From NCBI GenBank assembly GCA_019914945.1, contig CM034101.1, positions 14,023,188 to 14,087,187 of the forward strand: a DNA stretch of 64,000 nt. The letters run 5' to 3'. This DNA comes from Typha latifolia. Lineage: Eukaryota > Streptophyta > Magnoliopsida > Poales > Typhaceae. Made by a program: the position numbers and the translations under genes. Positions 37,671 through 49,229 of the stretch are shown piece by piece. The notes under the pieces were generated by a model. That model ran no database searches and was not told the origin of the DNA. It saw only the letters and a program-made list of their open reading frames with translations. Every line of letters starts with the position of its first letter. The stretch's first letter is position 1.

Positions 37671-40195
37671 AAGTTACATTGCTAAAAAATGCTGGCGAGC
37701 AATGACAAAACACAAAAGAGACTGAGGAGTAGATTTAGAAGATAGTGGGAGGGAGAAGGTGAAGGCAACGATAGCAAGAAACTCCTCAACTTCGTCGGAG
37801 AAGGAAAATATCTTAGAGAGGAAGAGGAAGAGAGGAGAAAGGATAAGAAAACTCATCTCCCTCCAGCAACTACTTAGTTAGATGAGGAAGAGAGGAGAGA
37901 GGGGAGAGCGAGAGAGATCATCAATGTAAATTTACTTCTTATTTTATTAAAATATAATAATATATATCAATAACTATATGATATCGAGACATAATTTAGG
38001 GTTAAAAATGTAATTTAACCTATATTACACCGACCTTGGAAAAAATTGCCCGCTCACATGACAAAGACGTTTGCACAGTGAATTACTATTCAATCATAAA
38101 CTAAGCACGTTGAATAAGAATAAAATGAGGATGGATATCCGACGCACTAGAATAGAGTTATTCTCCCCGCTACTTATCCGAGTTTGGTGCGACGTGGTTT
38201 AGGTAAGCACGTACAGTGGAGCCCATCCAATTAAATGGGAGTGATGCGATGATTCCTCTTTCAGCCTTGCATCTCTTACCTAATCCTTCTCCACCTTCAC
38301 TCTTTGATTTTTTATTTTTCCTTCACAGATGATCACAATAACGATGAACATAACTTTTTATTCACGGGGTAATAGGAACATATTCCTACTATGTGAAACC
38401 TATTCTGATATACTCGAGATTGGAATAGTTATATCCGAATAAGTTGAGTCATATATATGGCTCGTATAATTATTGGAACTTACATGGATGAGTTTTCTCT
38501 TTTTTTTTTTTTAAAAGAAAATGAGGATGTATATTAACCTTTTGGAATCGAAAGCTAAAAAATTATAGAAGATCCAGAAGAAAAGTACAACCATAACACA
38601 TGGTTCTACCCGGTTAAGAAGCCAAGCGATTAGTCTCTCTAAACACATGTATAACTTTATAATTTTGAAAATTACTAGTTAGGATTTTTTTTATATCTTC
38701 AATAAGGATCCGAACGGTCTAGGGAATCTTTGACTTGATTTTTATGCACCACCAACAAGAGTGCGCTAGATTTGACGATAATATTGAGAGTGTTTTTGTT
38801 ATGGAAAAATGTGAGTGCCTCACAAACAGTCATTGTATTAGGAGCTAAAGTCAAAGAAAAAAAAATCGCATCTTAACCATGTATAAATAAGAACACAATT
38901 AAGCTATCGAACCACGAAGATCTCATCCTCGCCGATGGAGGATCCATCAGTGTTATTTTTGACCCATCCTGAGGGTGGTGGTTCTCACCAAATAAGGATT
39001 TCAAAGTTATTTGGCTTCGTGGTTTTGATAAATCCGTGTTGGAAATATTCATTACAAACATAAATAAATAGAGATGATCTCAATATACAGCAGCATCGAT
39101 AGTGTTAAATAATAATTTTATTTTCTAAAATACATAAAGTCAAATGGCCTCTTAAAATTTTTAATCAAAGTGATAAAACTTCTGAAAAACACTTCACTGT
39201 TTAATTAAAAGCACTCAAATTTCCAAACCTATATACTTAAGAGTAATTTCAAATAGGAAATATTTTTTAGGACCAATTAATTTGGCCCATTTGATGGCTG
39301 TCAATTTCATAGCTGACTCAGAACGTGTTCATCTGAAGATATGACCCATAGAAACTTTTGAAAATTATCATGTTTTTGTTCTTATTAATAGTTGCAAAGA
39401 TCACTGTACTTTGCTTTGACATTAAAATTAGGACAAAATTTTATTCGTTAAAATGGACTCCAATATTAAGCCTCTCATTTTTTATAGTTCTCGAAGATAA
39501 ATAAATAAACAAAAGCCTCTCGAAAAGAATAAAATATAGTTTTACTTCAATTCTTCTTTTTATTTTTTAAGTTTAACCTCAATTCTGAAAGAACTACGAG
39601 CGAATATCACGTAAACCCTAAAAGATAAAAATAGAGAGTAAATTGCAGGTTGTTTCACTGTAGTTATGTCTAAAATTAAATTACCGTTAATCTTTTCAAA
39701 CTTAATAAGAAATGTATAATTTTTTCTATAAAAATTTAGTAGAAGAAATTTTTTCAACATAGTAAATATTAAAATATCGGAAGTACTCTTCTCATTTCTA
39801 TTAAATTGGCTTATCATATCTTATTCTTCAAATATAAAATAATGCACTTTTAACCTCTTCTATTTTCTACTATTTAAGATCTTACTTATTATGCGACTAT
39901 CATAATATACATCCATTTAAATTTAAAAATTAATTATTTAAAAAACACGTGTAGAATATCATATTTATTCAAACAATATGATTATTATAGTAATTTATAC
40001 TTTCTCATACAAATAAAAGTTGGGGGATAGTTTGGTATTAGGCATTAGGGGACCCAAAAATATATTAACCTATTTAACGAGGAAGGTAAAACCGTAATTT
40101 CATTTTCTTTTGGCGCATGTGCGGTTTTGCTGAGCTGGATAACCCTCCCGAGATTCCGGCGACAACATGCATGCCAATACGACAGCAACCCGCTG

Positions 40196-40473
40196 ACGTG
40201 GACGCACGAGCTGCCACCGTATCCGCCCCCATCTCGGCATCCGCGCGAATCACGAGGCGCATGTCTGGGTCCCACCTTCGAGAGCCTTCCATTCTTAAAT
40301 GGTTGCCGCGCCAAACCGCCACTCTCCCTCCAGCCACACAGCTGTACACGTGCCACTGTTCGACAGGTGAGTCGACTCCATATTGCTACTCATTCAACCG
40401 GCCCGTATTCCTCCGCGTGGCAAGTTCCTATTTGATACCAAATACGAATAACTCTTTGCCAACCAGTACGTGA
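40196..40473 (+). promoter_or_regulatory. GC-rich island with ACGTG motifs, distal to the PIP2 gene
   Basis: ACGTG cores lie at 40196-40200 (TGACGTGG), 40347-40352 (CACGTG) and 40469-40473, in a 400-bp island clearly richer in G+C than its surroundings. It is about 1.5-1.8 kb upstream of the aquaporin start. It could be an ABA or light-responsive module or a relic of an unrelated promoter; no gene starts directly after it. Confidence 0.35.
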
Positions 40474-40879
40474 CAAGTGTCGATTCCCCCCTCCCCCTCT
40501 CCCCACGCTCGGGCTCAAGACAAACGGATCGAACATTTATTTTACTATCTTACTACTCTTTGATTGAAATTGAAAGTAATGCATGCATACCCTTGAAAAG
40601 TTTCTTATTTGTTTTGTACCCCTCTTAGAATTTCGTATTTATATGAATCCTTTTTAAAACCTTTTATATGCTTTTTTTTAGTTACTTTCTGATAATTTAT
40701 AATTTAGAGGGTAACATATGTAAAAAAAAGAATAAAAAATATTTTGTCATTTTACCAGTAAATGTTTTCAAATTTTACCTATTGTTTTTAATTTTATGTG
40801 AGGAACTATTGCAAACAAGAAATTTTTTTGGGGGGTATATATATACATAAAGAATTTTATATGGGTTTATAGGCCAAAA

Positions 40880-41097
40880 AAAAATTCTCTTGGTTGGTAG
40901 AAAAATTCAGCCTTAATTTTGCAGGAGAAACAGATAATTTCTGAAATAATTTTAGTTAAATTAAGGGTGAAATTATAGTTAAATTTATGCATGGAATAAT
41001 TTGAATAATGTTTCTAATCGAGAGCAAGAGTAATTTGATATTTGATTGTGAATCTAAAACAGATAAAAAGATAACCTAAAATCAAACAAAAGGGGGA
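40880..41097 (+). mobile_element. MITE copy 3, apparently 5'-truncated, upstream of the PIP2 gene
   Basis: The right-hand half matches copies 1 and 2: TAAGGGTGAAATTATAGTTA, GGAATAATTTGAATAATGTTT, TAATTTGATATTTGATTGTG, GATAACCTAAAATCAAACAA. The orientation is that of copy 1. The left half is not recognisable, so this is a partial or strongly diverged copy about 0.9 kb upstream of the aquaporin start. Confidence 0.6.
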
Positions 41098-41968
41098 TAA
41101 GTATTCTTTGGTGTGGATCAACATAATAGAACTAAAATTTAGTATTAGCAGCAGTATATATCACATACAAGTTAATTATTTAATCACTCACGCAGTGTAA
41201 TTTTGGTCGAATTGGAGCTCAAACTTTTGTAACAGAAAATAAATTCAAGCAGTTTATAAGATGATTTACTAAATTATGAGGTTTGTTTGTAGGCCATCGT
41301 CGATATCTTTCTTTTTATTACGTATTAAACTTATATCAGTCTTATTAAAGTTAATAAAGTTCATCTGTCTACTACGGCCTTTTCTCTCTAAATATTTAAG
41401 AAAAATCTTAGAAATAAAATTTAACTTTATTATATTAAATATGAAATAATTCTAAATTTTTAAAAATTAGAGAACTATATTTTCTCGGAATTAATCCGCC
41501 CCTCTTCGTTCAGTCTCTCTCTCTCCATCAACTTCATAACTTCATCATTAGAACATTTTTTTATTTTTTTATTTATTTTTTTTGCATCACAAACAATGGA
41601 CCACCAATCAAAATAATCCAAAATTAATTTAAAAAGAAGCAAACCAATCTTATCCGTTGGTTCCTGCACCAACGGACCCGAACCAAATCAAAACACGGTG
41701 GGGCCCTCTTAAGTTTTGGACGTGACTTAATGATGAGGGTTTAGTCGGTTGAGGGCGGCAAAATTAATCACAAAAAAAACCCAAAATAATTAGCAAAATT
41801 TTATCTTGGAAAATATTAAATTCTAGAAATAAAACCCCACTAAGCTTTCGTTCTTTGTCTGCACCCAACCCCTACATCACCATAAATACTACCCCTCACC
41901 TCCTTCAACTCACTCCTCACTGAAGCCTATAACACTTCCATTTCCTAAATTATTTTGTGAAAAGAGAA

Positions 41969-42009
41969 GAAAGAAGAAGAAGAAGAAGAAGAAGAAGAAG
42001 AAGAAGAAG
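41969..42009 (+). repeat. (AAG)n tract abutting the PIP2 start codon
   Basis: About 13 AAG/AGA units end directly in the ATG at 42010, so the repeat forms the last 40 nt of the leader. A TATA-like CATAAATA lies at 41881-41888. Confidence 0.9.
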
Positions 42010-44250
42010 ATGGCCAAGGACGTGGAGGCGGTGAGGGAGGGGGGCGAGTTCACGGCGAAGGACTACAGCGATCCGTCCCCGGCGGCGCTGATCGACTTTG
42101 ACGAGCTGACCAAGTGGTCGTTTTACAGGGCGGCGATTGCCGAGTTCGTGGCGACGCTGCTGTTCCTCTACATCACCGTGGCGACGGTGATCGGGTACAA
42201 GCACCAGTCGGATCCGACCGTCGATCTCACCGACGCCGCGTGCAGCGGCGTCGGGATCCTCGGGATAGCCTGGGCCTTCGGGGGCATGATCTTTATCCTG
42301 GTCTACTGCACCGCTGGCATCTCCGGTAGGTTTAATTCTCTCTCTACATCTCTCTCTATCTCTCTCGGTAGAAGAATATACTCGCATGGCGCACGATAGC
42401 CTCCAAATTAGTTCCGTGCTACGGTGCGCCAAGAACTGAGGAGGATCTTTCCTAAAAAGATCAGACTTTTCCTTCATAGATTTAAAGCTAACGAACCAAA
42501 CTTCGTATATATATATTGAATTGAATAATTTTAAAAATAAAAATAGACTGTCGTTTTACGTCTTAAAAATTAGAATGGAATTTATATTGATTTATGCAAT
42601 TAAGCCCTTCGCAAATTTATATATTCCAAATGCATGCAGGTGGTCACATTAACCCGGCCGTGACGTTCGGGCTCTTCCTAGCCCGGAAGGTTTCCCTCAA
42701 CCGGGCGTTGCTCTACATGATCGCACAGTGCTTGGGCGCCATCTGTGGCGTTGGGCTCGTCAAGGGATTCCAAAAGGCCTTCTACGTCCGGTACGGCGGC
42801 GGCGCCAACGAGCTCAGCTCCGGCTACTCCAAGGGTACCGGGCTCGCCGCAGAGATCATCGGCACCTTCGTCCTCGTCTACACCGTCTTCTCCGCCACCG
42901 ACCCTAAGCGCAACGCTCGTGACTCTCATGTCCCTGTAAGTAACTATACTAATCGGTTCTATTAATAAATTTTCTGGTCTTGAAATTGTTTCGAATTTAG
43001 AATGGTACGTACATTAGATAAGGGTATTTTTTAGGAGCAAATTTATTTTTTTGAAAAAAAGAGGAAAACAAGGATAGTTTTAGCATTTTAAAAGACAAAA
43101 TTATTAATCATAAAATAACTAAAATACAGGGTGTTATTTAAATTTTTTCCTTCCTTTTGTATTTGGTCCCTAGTCACAAATGCTGAAATTGGTACAGTGG
43201 TCCTTTTACTGTGTACCACACCAATAGCTAATTTGAGCTGGAAGTGTCTGAATGGAAGTTTTCTCCTAGCATGCTTTTCTGGATATAAAGCTGAAAGTGC
43301 TGAGATCTATGAGAAGATCATATATTAAAATTGTATAGTTTTGAGGGGCAGTCCTTTTTAAAGGCCTTATTTTGTACTATGTTTTGGTTTGGTTTTGCCC
43401 CTCTACCAAATATTCCTAGTGGGTTGGGGTGAAATGTCAAAAAGATGACCCACTTGCAATTTGCACCTTTACAAAAAGTTTAGAAAGACTAAAAGCTAAT
43501 CTTTGATCATGGATATCACCAATACCTAGAAGACAACTTAAGGGAATAATTCTAATTCCTATCATGTGTTGTAACCTACTACTACATGCACTACCTTTTC
43601 TTTTTTCCTTTTTTTTTTTGAAAAAAAATCTTAAGTATTACAATTTCAAATGCTTATTTGTTTAAAAAGATTGGGTCTTCTTCTGTAGGTTTTGGCTCCC
43701 CTTCCAATTGGGTTTGCAGTGTTCATGGTACACTTGGCCACTATCCCCATCACTGGTACTGGAATCAACCCAGCAAGGAGCTTTGGAGCTGCTGTGATCT
43801 ACAACAATGACAAGGCTTGGGATGATCAGGTACACCAATTATTCTTTCCAATGTCCCTTTCCTGAATAATGCCTAACATTATCCCTGTGGAAAAAAATAT
43901 TCAGTGGTGGTCCCTTATCTGATAGGGCTCTCTGTGATCATTTTTTCTACAGCATTGAGCTAGAAATCTTTATGAAGGACCACATCTGTATACATATATA
44001 TATCACCTAACCTCCCATTACAATCTTAGCTATGTCATCTGCAGTCACCTTTGAATTAGCTTCAACTGCAACTTTTCAATAGATGAGCAAAACATAGAAT
44101 CTCATGAAAGAAATTTCTTTTTGTTGTGTCGTGCAGTGGATATTCTGGGTGGGTCCCTTCATCGGAGCGGCAATCGCCGCCGGCTACCACCAGTATATCC
44201 TGAGAGCTGGAGCTGCCAAGGCTCTGGGTTCCTTCAGGAGCAATGCATAA
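42010..44250 (+). CDS. PIP2: plasma membrane aquaporin, PIP2 type (288 aa, 4 exons)
   Basis: Plasma-membrane water channel (MIP superfamily). Exons 42010-42325, 42640-42935, 43689-43829 and 44137-44250, phases 1, 0, 0. Six membrane spans are visible, with two NPA boxes: HINPAV (N110-A112) and GINPARS (N231-A233). Selectivity-filter residues are the PIP set F90, H219, T228 and R234. The gating histidine of loop D is H202 (RDSHVP); loop B carries the RKVS phosphosite (S124); the tail ends GSFRSNA with two serines (S283, S286) matching the PIP2 C-terminal phosphosites. The short N-terminus and long C-terminus assign it to PIP2 rather than PIP1. The N-terminal MAKDVE acidic motif resembles the diacidic ER-export signal of some PIP2 proteins. 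It is tail-to-tail with the HYL1-like gene. Confidence 0.96.
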
Positions 44251-44499
44251 TTCTTCCTAGCCATGTTATTGCCTGAGCTTGGAGCTTTGTGATGGAGCAA
44301 GAAGTTGTAGATACATAAGGTCTTCAATGTGCTCTGCTATCTATTCTGTCATTTGTTTCAGCTCTGTTGGGTTTCTGCAACCAAATTGTATCATGAGTGC
44401 AAGTACTTTTGAGTGTATCTGGGAGTTATCTTTGTTCCTCCCATCTGTCTGTCTCTCTCCAACTTCTCGGTGTATCTGTAATTAAGAAGTTGTACTTTG

Positions 44500-45840
44500 T
44501 TGCATTCAGTGTTTGCCAATTTGACTTCCAATTCTACTGTCTCTATAGTTCTAAATTTTAGTAGTAAAGTTGTGGTGGTCTTACATTATATTTGGTTTTA
44601 GTTGCAAAAGGTGTGCTCTCTAAGGTGTCTAAAAATATTGACATAAATGTAGCCCAAGAACTATGAAAGACTTTTAAACTACATTATTTAAAACATCATT
44701 ATTTTCATAGAATATTTTTAATAGATAGTTGCTGAAGTGAATAAAATACATATAAGTTATTAACATATCTTAAGTTTTTGAAGTTTACAGTATAAAATAT
44801 TTATAACTGAATTTTCTCTTACAAAAAAAACAAGGTTTTTTTGTTCTTGTAATATGATATTGGTAATATTATATATCTTTAGAATAATTTTAAATAATTT
44901 ATACAAGAGTAAAATAGTTGTTTATTAATCTAAATCTAGTTTGACTAGTGATTAGTTAGATCTAACTGATGAGATTGTTATTATTATTTTTTTTGTGAAA
45001 AGATTCAATGTTTTTGGTGACAAATATGACATTTTGAAGAATATAGTGACTATTATGATGTTTTAAAACTTTTTAGAGGCAACTACATAAAATCCCAAAG
45101 ATAAATCCTATGCAGCAAAACCCCGATGTACAAAATATTTGTGTCTGAATTAAGTGTGACATGTGTCACAGCTGAATACGTTCTTTTGTTAGGTCTCAAA
45201 ATTAAGAAATACGAATAAAATGGCAGGCTTATCACAATCGTCACCATAACCATTATTAAACTTGGAAGAATGCAAATAGATTAAGGGACAAGTTCTTAGC
45301 ACCGTGCGGTATTAGGTGATGAACAAGATAATTAGGTTCCTTTCCTTTAGCTTCACTGTGTCTTGGTTTGTTTTTTTAAGCTATAAACTCAACCTTGATG
45401 TCTCTGAATTATTGGTTAGTGATTACTATATATTATCTTCTCTCGAGGTTATTTATGTATATTGGGTTGGTGACATAGCTGGCCTTCTTGAATTATATAG
45501 AGATGTGCAGAATGCATAACTGGTTCTACAGTGTAAACTTTAAACAAAACCTTTGCTGCTTATCGGTGATTGCTTATATCTAAGTTATAAGCTTTATCAT
45601 CAAACTATGAGACATGAAGCACAAGATCTATACTCATCTAAGAAACAAAATTGTAGACAGATGGGGTTCTTTCAACACTCTATATTCTCTTCTGCATTTG
45701 CCATGATCAAGGAGAGAAAGGAAATAACTGAGAAGAGAAAGATGAACAAAAAAGAAGATACTCTAAATAGATTCTAATGAATGTCAGAACATCAACCATG
45801 GTCCATTCATCAATATTGATGTCACTTTTTCCCGACATTA
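44500..45840. other. convergent intergenic region between the PIP2 and HYL1-like genes
   Basis: Contains the 3' ends of both transcripts; otherwise AT-rich, with no recognised gene or element. Open frames at 45316-45519 and 45553-45777 have no family features. Confidence 0.6.
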
Positions 45841-48453
45841 TTAGAACTCAATCCCGTTATAGGAACCATTTGCCCCTAAAACTGGATTGATTATACTATG
45901 CTGATTTTGATTCTCTACTGGCCCCTCGCACTGGACTTCAGAATACTCCTTGGTTGCCTCAAATATCACGCCATCACTCTGTGCAATTTCTGAAGCATCT
46001 TCCACCTTCAAAGTTCCGGATTCATCTTTGTCTGATTTTGCTATTTGCTCATCCTTGTTCTTACGAGGAAGCCTCCTTTTATTCCATCGCTTCTTCAAGT
46101 TAGCCTTCTTTGGTTTAAGTTGTTTCACGGATTCAATTTGCACTTCTGACTCCTTACCCTTCTTTTGGCCGGGAACTACTGTATACTGTGAGGTACCATT
46201 TGCACCCATCTCAGACTGGCCTGCATAAAAAATTCCAGTATGCCTCAAAACATACATACAAGTTCAAATCAATTGTTTTTACGTTCAAAAAATAATGTAT
46301 GACATCCTACTCTGGATTGCTAGAAGAGCTGTCCGGGCTGCTTTTATTTCTGCTTCTTTTTTTGTTCTTGCTGCAGCCCCTATATATTGTATCCCACCAA
46401 TCTCAACAGTACATGTGAATGGAGTGGAACCTGAGGGTTGTTTATTGCACACATAAGATGGGATTGCGTAATTCATTTTCTGTGCATATTCCTGAAGCAG
46501 ATTCTTGCATAGGCCAGTTTCATGCTGGAAATAATGGTTTAAGAGGTTAGGAATTAACTAGAACATGAAATGTGGAAGGTTCTCGTATCATGAAAGAAGT
46601 GCACAATAATATACTGATGATGGTTAACAAAAGCATTAGCGTTCTGAGAAAGCAAGAGGGAACATATCCCCCCAGAAAGCTAAACATAATTACCATGATA
46701 ACTCAAGATCATTATGCATATGACGATCATTATGCGTATGACGGCAATTTTGCTGAATTCAAGCATAATACACCTGATTGGTGTCAAATATGATAAAACT
46801 TGGAATTAACAGGAGAAGATATCAATTACAAGCTTTAATTAACACATAGGGGAGATGGAATTGCTTCAGAAGATCATTTATAGTATTAAAAACTAAAAGT
46901 CAATGAGGATTATATGAAAACGTTACAAGAGGATATCAGTTCAGCTATTAAACTTGGAAGGGAAACATGTTAATTTTAATGGTGCATAAGATTGAGGAAT
47001 TGCAAAATTAATGTTCTATAGCACTTTTCCTTCTTATTGTAATTTTTTTTTTGGACAAACTTTTTAAGAAATGCTCATGGGAGTCTAATTTGTTTCCGAC
47101 TCTGTAATTGAGATGACCCACCACCAGGATTGTGGCTTTGAGCTATCAGCATCTGAAGTGTATTATATCGTCATCTTTCTTTCTCTCGTCTCACAAAATT
47201 AATTTGGTTCCGAGTTCCGATTCACAATTAACGATCAGCCTATAAATAAAAGCAACTCAATCCTATTAATTTGATTAAAGAGCTAAGGAAGCAGTGTGTT
47301 GTGATGTCTTGAGTTGTTGAACATATCAGGTACTATCCTAAGATTCATAGATACCTAATAGCATATGCAAGAAAGAAGCAGTCAAACATTAACTTGTGGT
47401 GAACACCTAATGCTATTTGCATCATGTATGTACTATTTTGAGTACAGAACTTATGACATAAAACAAAGAACTTACAACTGTAGGGATGCATTCAACCATC
47501 TGGCCTGACCTGTGTATTTCCATGAGTGCAATCTCAGCAGCTGACTGCTCTGCTGCCTTTCGGTTGTAAAATCCAGGCAGAGAATCATATCTGACATTAT
47601 TAACAATCACAGTGGACTTGAATACGGGCTCATGTGAAGGACCTTCTTTTACGGTATGGTATTCAGGAGTAGGAAGGCCAACTTTCTGTGCATACTCTTG
47701 CAACCGACTTTTGAATACATAGCAATTAGCTACCCCTGAAGTCAAGTCAACATATGACAATCTGATATGCAAATTAATAGAGGTCACTATCTAAGCTCAT
47801 GTAGTCATGAAGAAAAAGAGAAGGTACAAATGAAGTGATCAAAACCATTTTTATTAACATACACACTTTTCTTATAAGAAAAATAGTGGAGAAGAGCTAA
47901 GAGAGAAGATGAAGTCATGAAATGCAATGAAACATAGGATATTCTTTTGTCAACTTTTTATGTACCATGTATGAAACTTCTGGATACCTACATAAGCTTC
48001 AAGTAAATATTAAAACATATGGATTATAAATAACACCTAAATGTCCATGAATACTGCTATGGTCATTGATGTACAAAATGCCACATTTTTATAAAAAGAA
48101 AGAGAACCTCAAAAAAAAAAAAAAAAAGTAGCAATGAGGAAGAAAGCATGCAAGTCCTCTAACCCTTTTATCTTAAATTGAAGTGCACCTATCTATTGTA
48201 TATATCACATAAAAAACAGTCAGAATCATATAATGGGGGATTCCTCATAACCAGATAAAGCACATTATTGCCTAGAATTTCCATCAAAATAACCTCAATT
48301 TCTCAAGCTTAGACGTTGCTAAAAGAAATAAAAATTATATATATTAATCTCTAATATATTTTTGATTTCCACCAAAAACACACATTTTTTTGTACATACC
48401 TTGTTTTTGTTTTCTGTTTTTTTTAACATTTTTTCCAATTTTGCCCTGCGCCC

Positions 48454-48484
<31 letters not shown>

Positions 48485-49186
48485 TTGTATAAATCATTTA
48501 GAGCCGCATTAAATGCATCTTTGACTCAATTAGATATGTTGATATTCTATAATAATATACAATTCTCTTCCTTTCCTTCCTCCAGCCAAAGGGAATAATC
48601 GACCGAACCTGTAAGTACTATATATTAATTAAAATTTCTCTTCTTCCTCTAGCCAAAGGATTATAGCAACTACATAATACATTCTAAGTTATTACTACTA
48701 CAATTCATAATTATTACTCTTGTAATTCACATGTTTTACTTTTGTAGCTCATAGATAATACTCTTTGTACTTCATAGCCATTACTCTCGTAGTTGGCAGT
48801 TATGAATGTAACTCATAATTAGTTTACGTATGACGTAAATATGTGTAAGAGCAAACATTTATTACAGCCTGCATTTTCTTGAGGCAAAAGTAACGGAATA
48901 GTACATTTAAAAAAAGTCAAACAATTTTGCAAAATATAATTCACAAATATTGAACATATTTCATTAATTCGTAGTTATTTTTCGTAATTCATGATTATTT
49001 TACTTATTACATATATATATATATATATATATGTATATCTGTGACACAATAGATATTTATTACTGCCCAAGCCTTCCTGAAACAAAGATAATAGAATAGT
49101 ACATTAAAAAAAGGTCAGACTAATTTGTAGAACATAATTCACAGATTTTTATGTAGTTCGTAGTTATTTTACATACTGTGTATATA

Positions 49187-49229
<43 letters not shown>

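Larger units (their letters stand above)
33300..41870. other. 8.5-kb intergenic region between the RPL12 and PIP2 genes
   Basis: No supported gene. Noted contents: a GC-richer island at about 37040-37190 with ACGT-core motifs; a repeat rich in GAGCTCG/GGCTCGA words at about 37303-37670; a second GC-rich island at 40110-40500 with ACGTG motifs; and MITE copy 3 at 40880-41097. Open frames in the islands run on both strands through G+C-rich sequence and lack family motifs. Confidence 0.55.

Noticed and set aside
40045..40473. Several overlapping open frames on both strands
   Set aside because: They result from locally high G+C; no conserved motif, and no preferred strand.
41950..42477. Minus-strand open frame of 175 codons
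   Set aside because: Antisense to PIP2 exon 1; the leucine run is the reverse of the AAG repeat.
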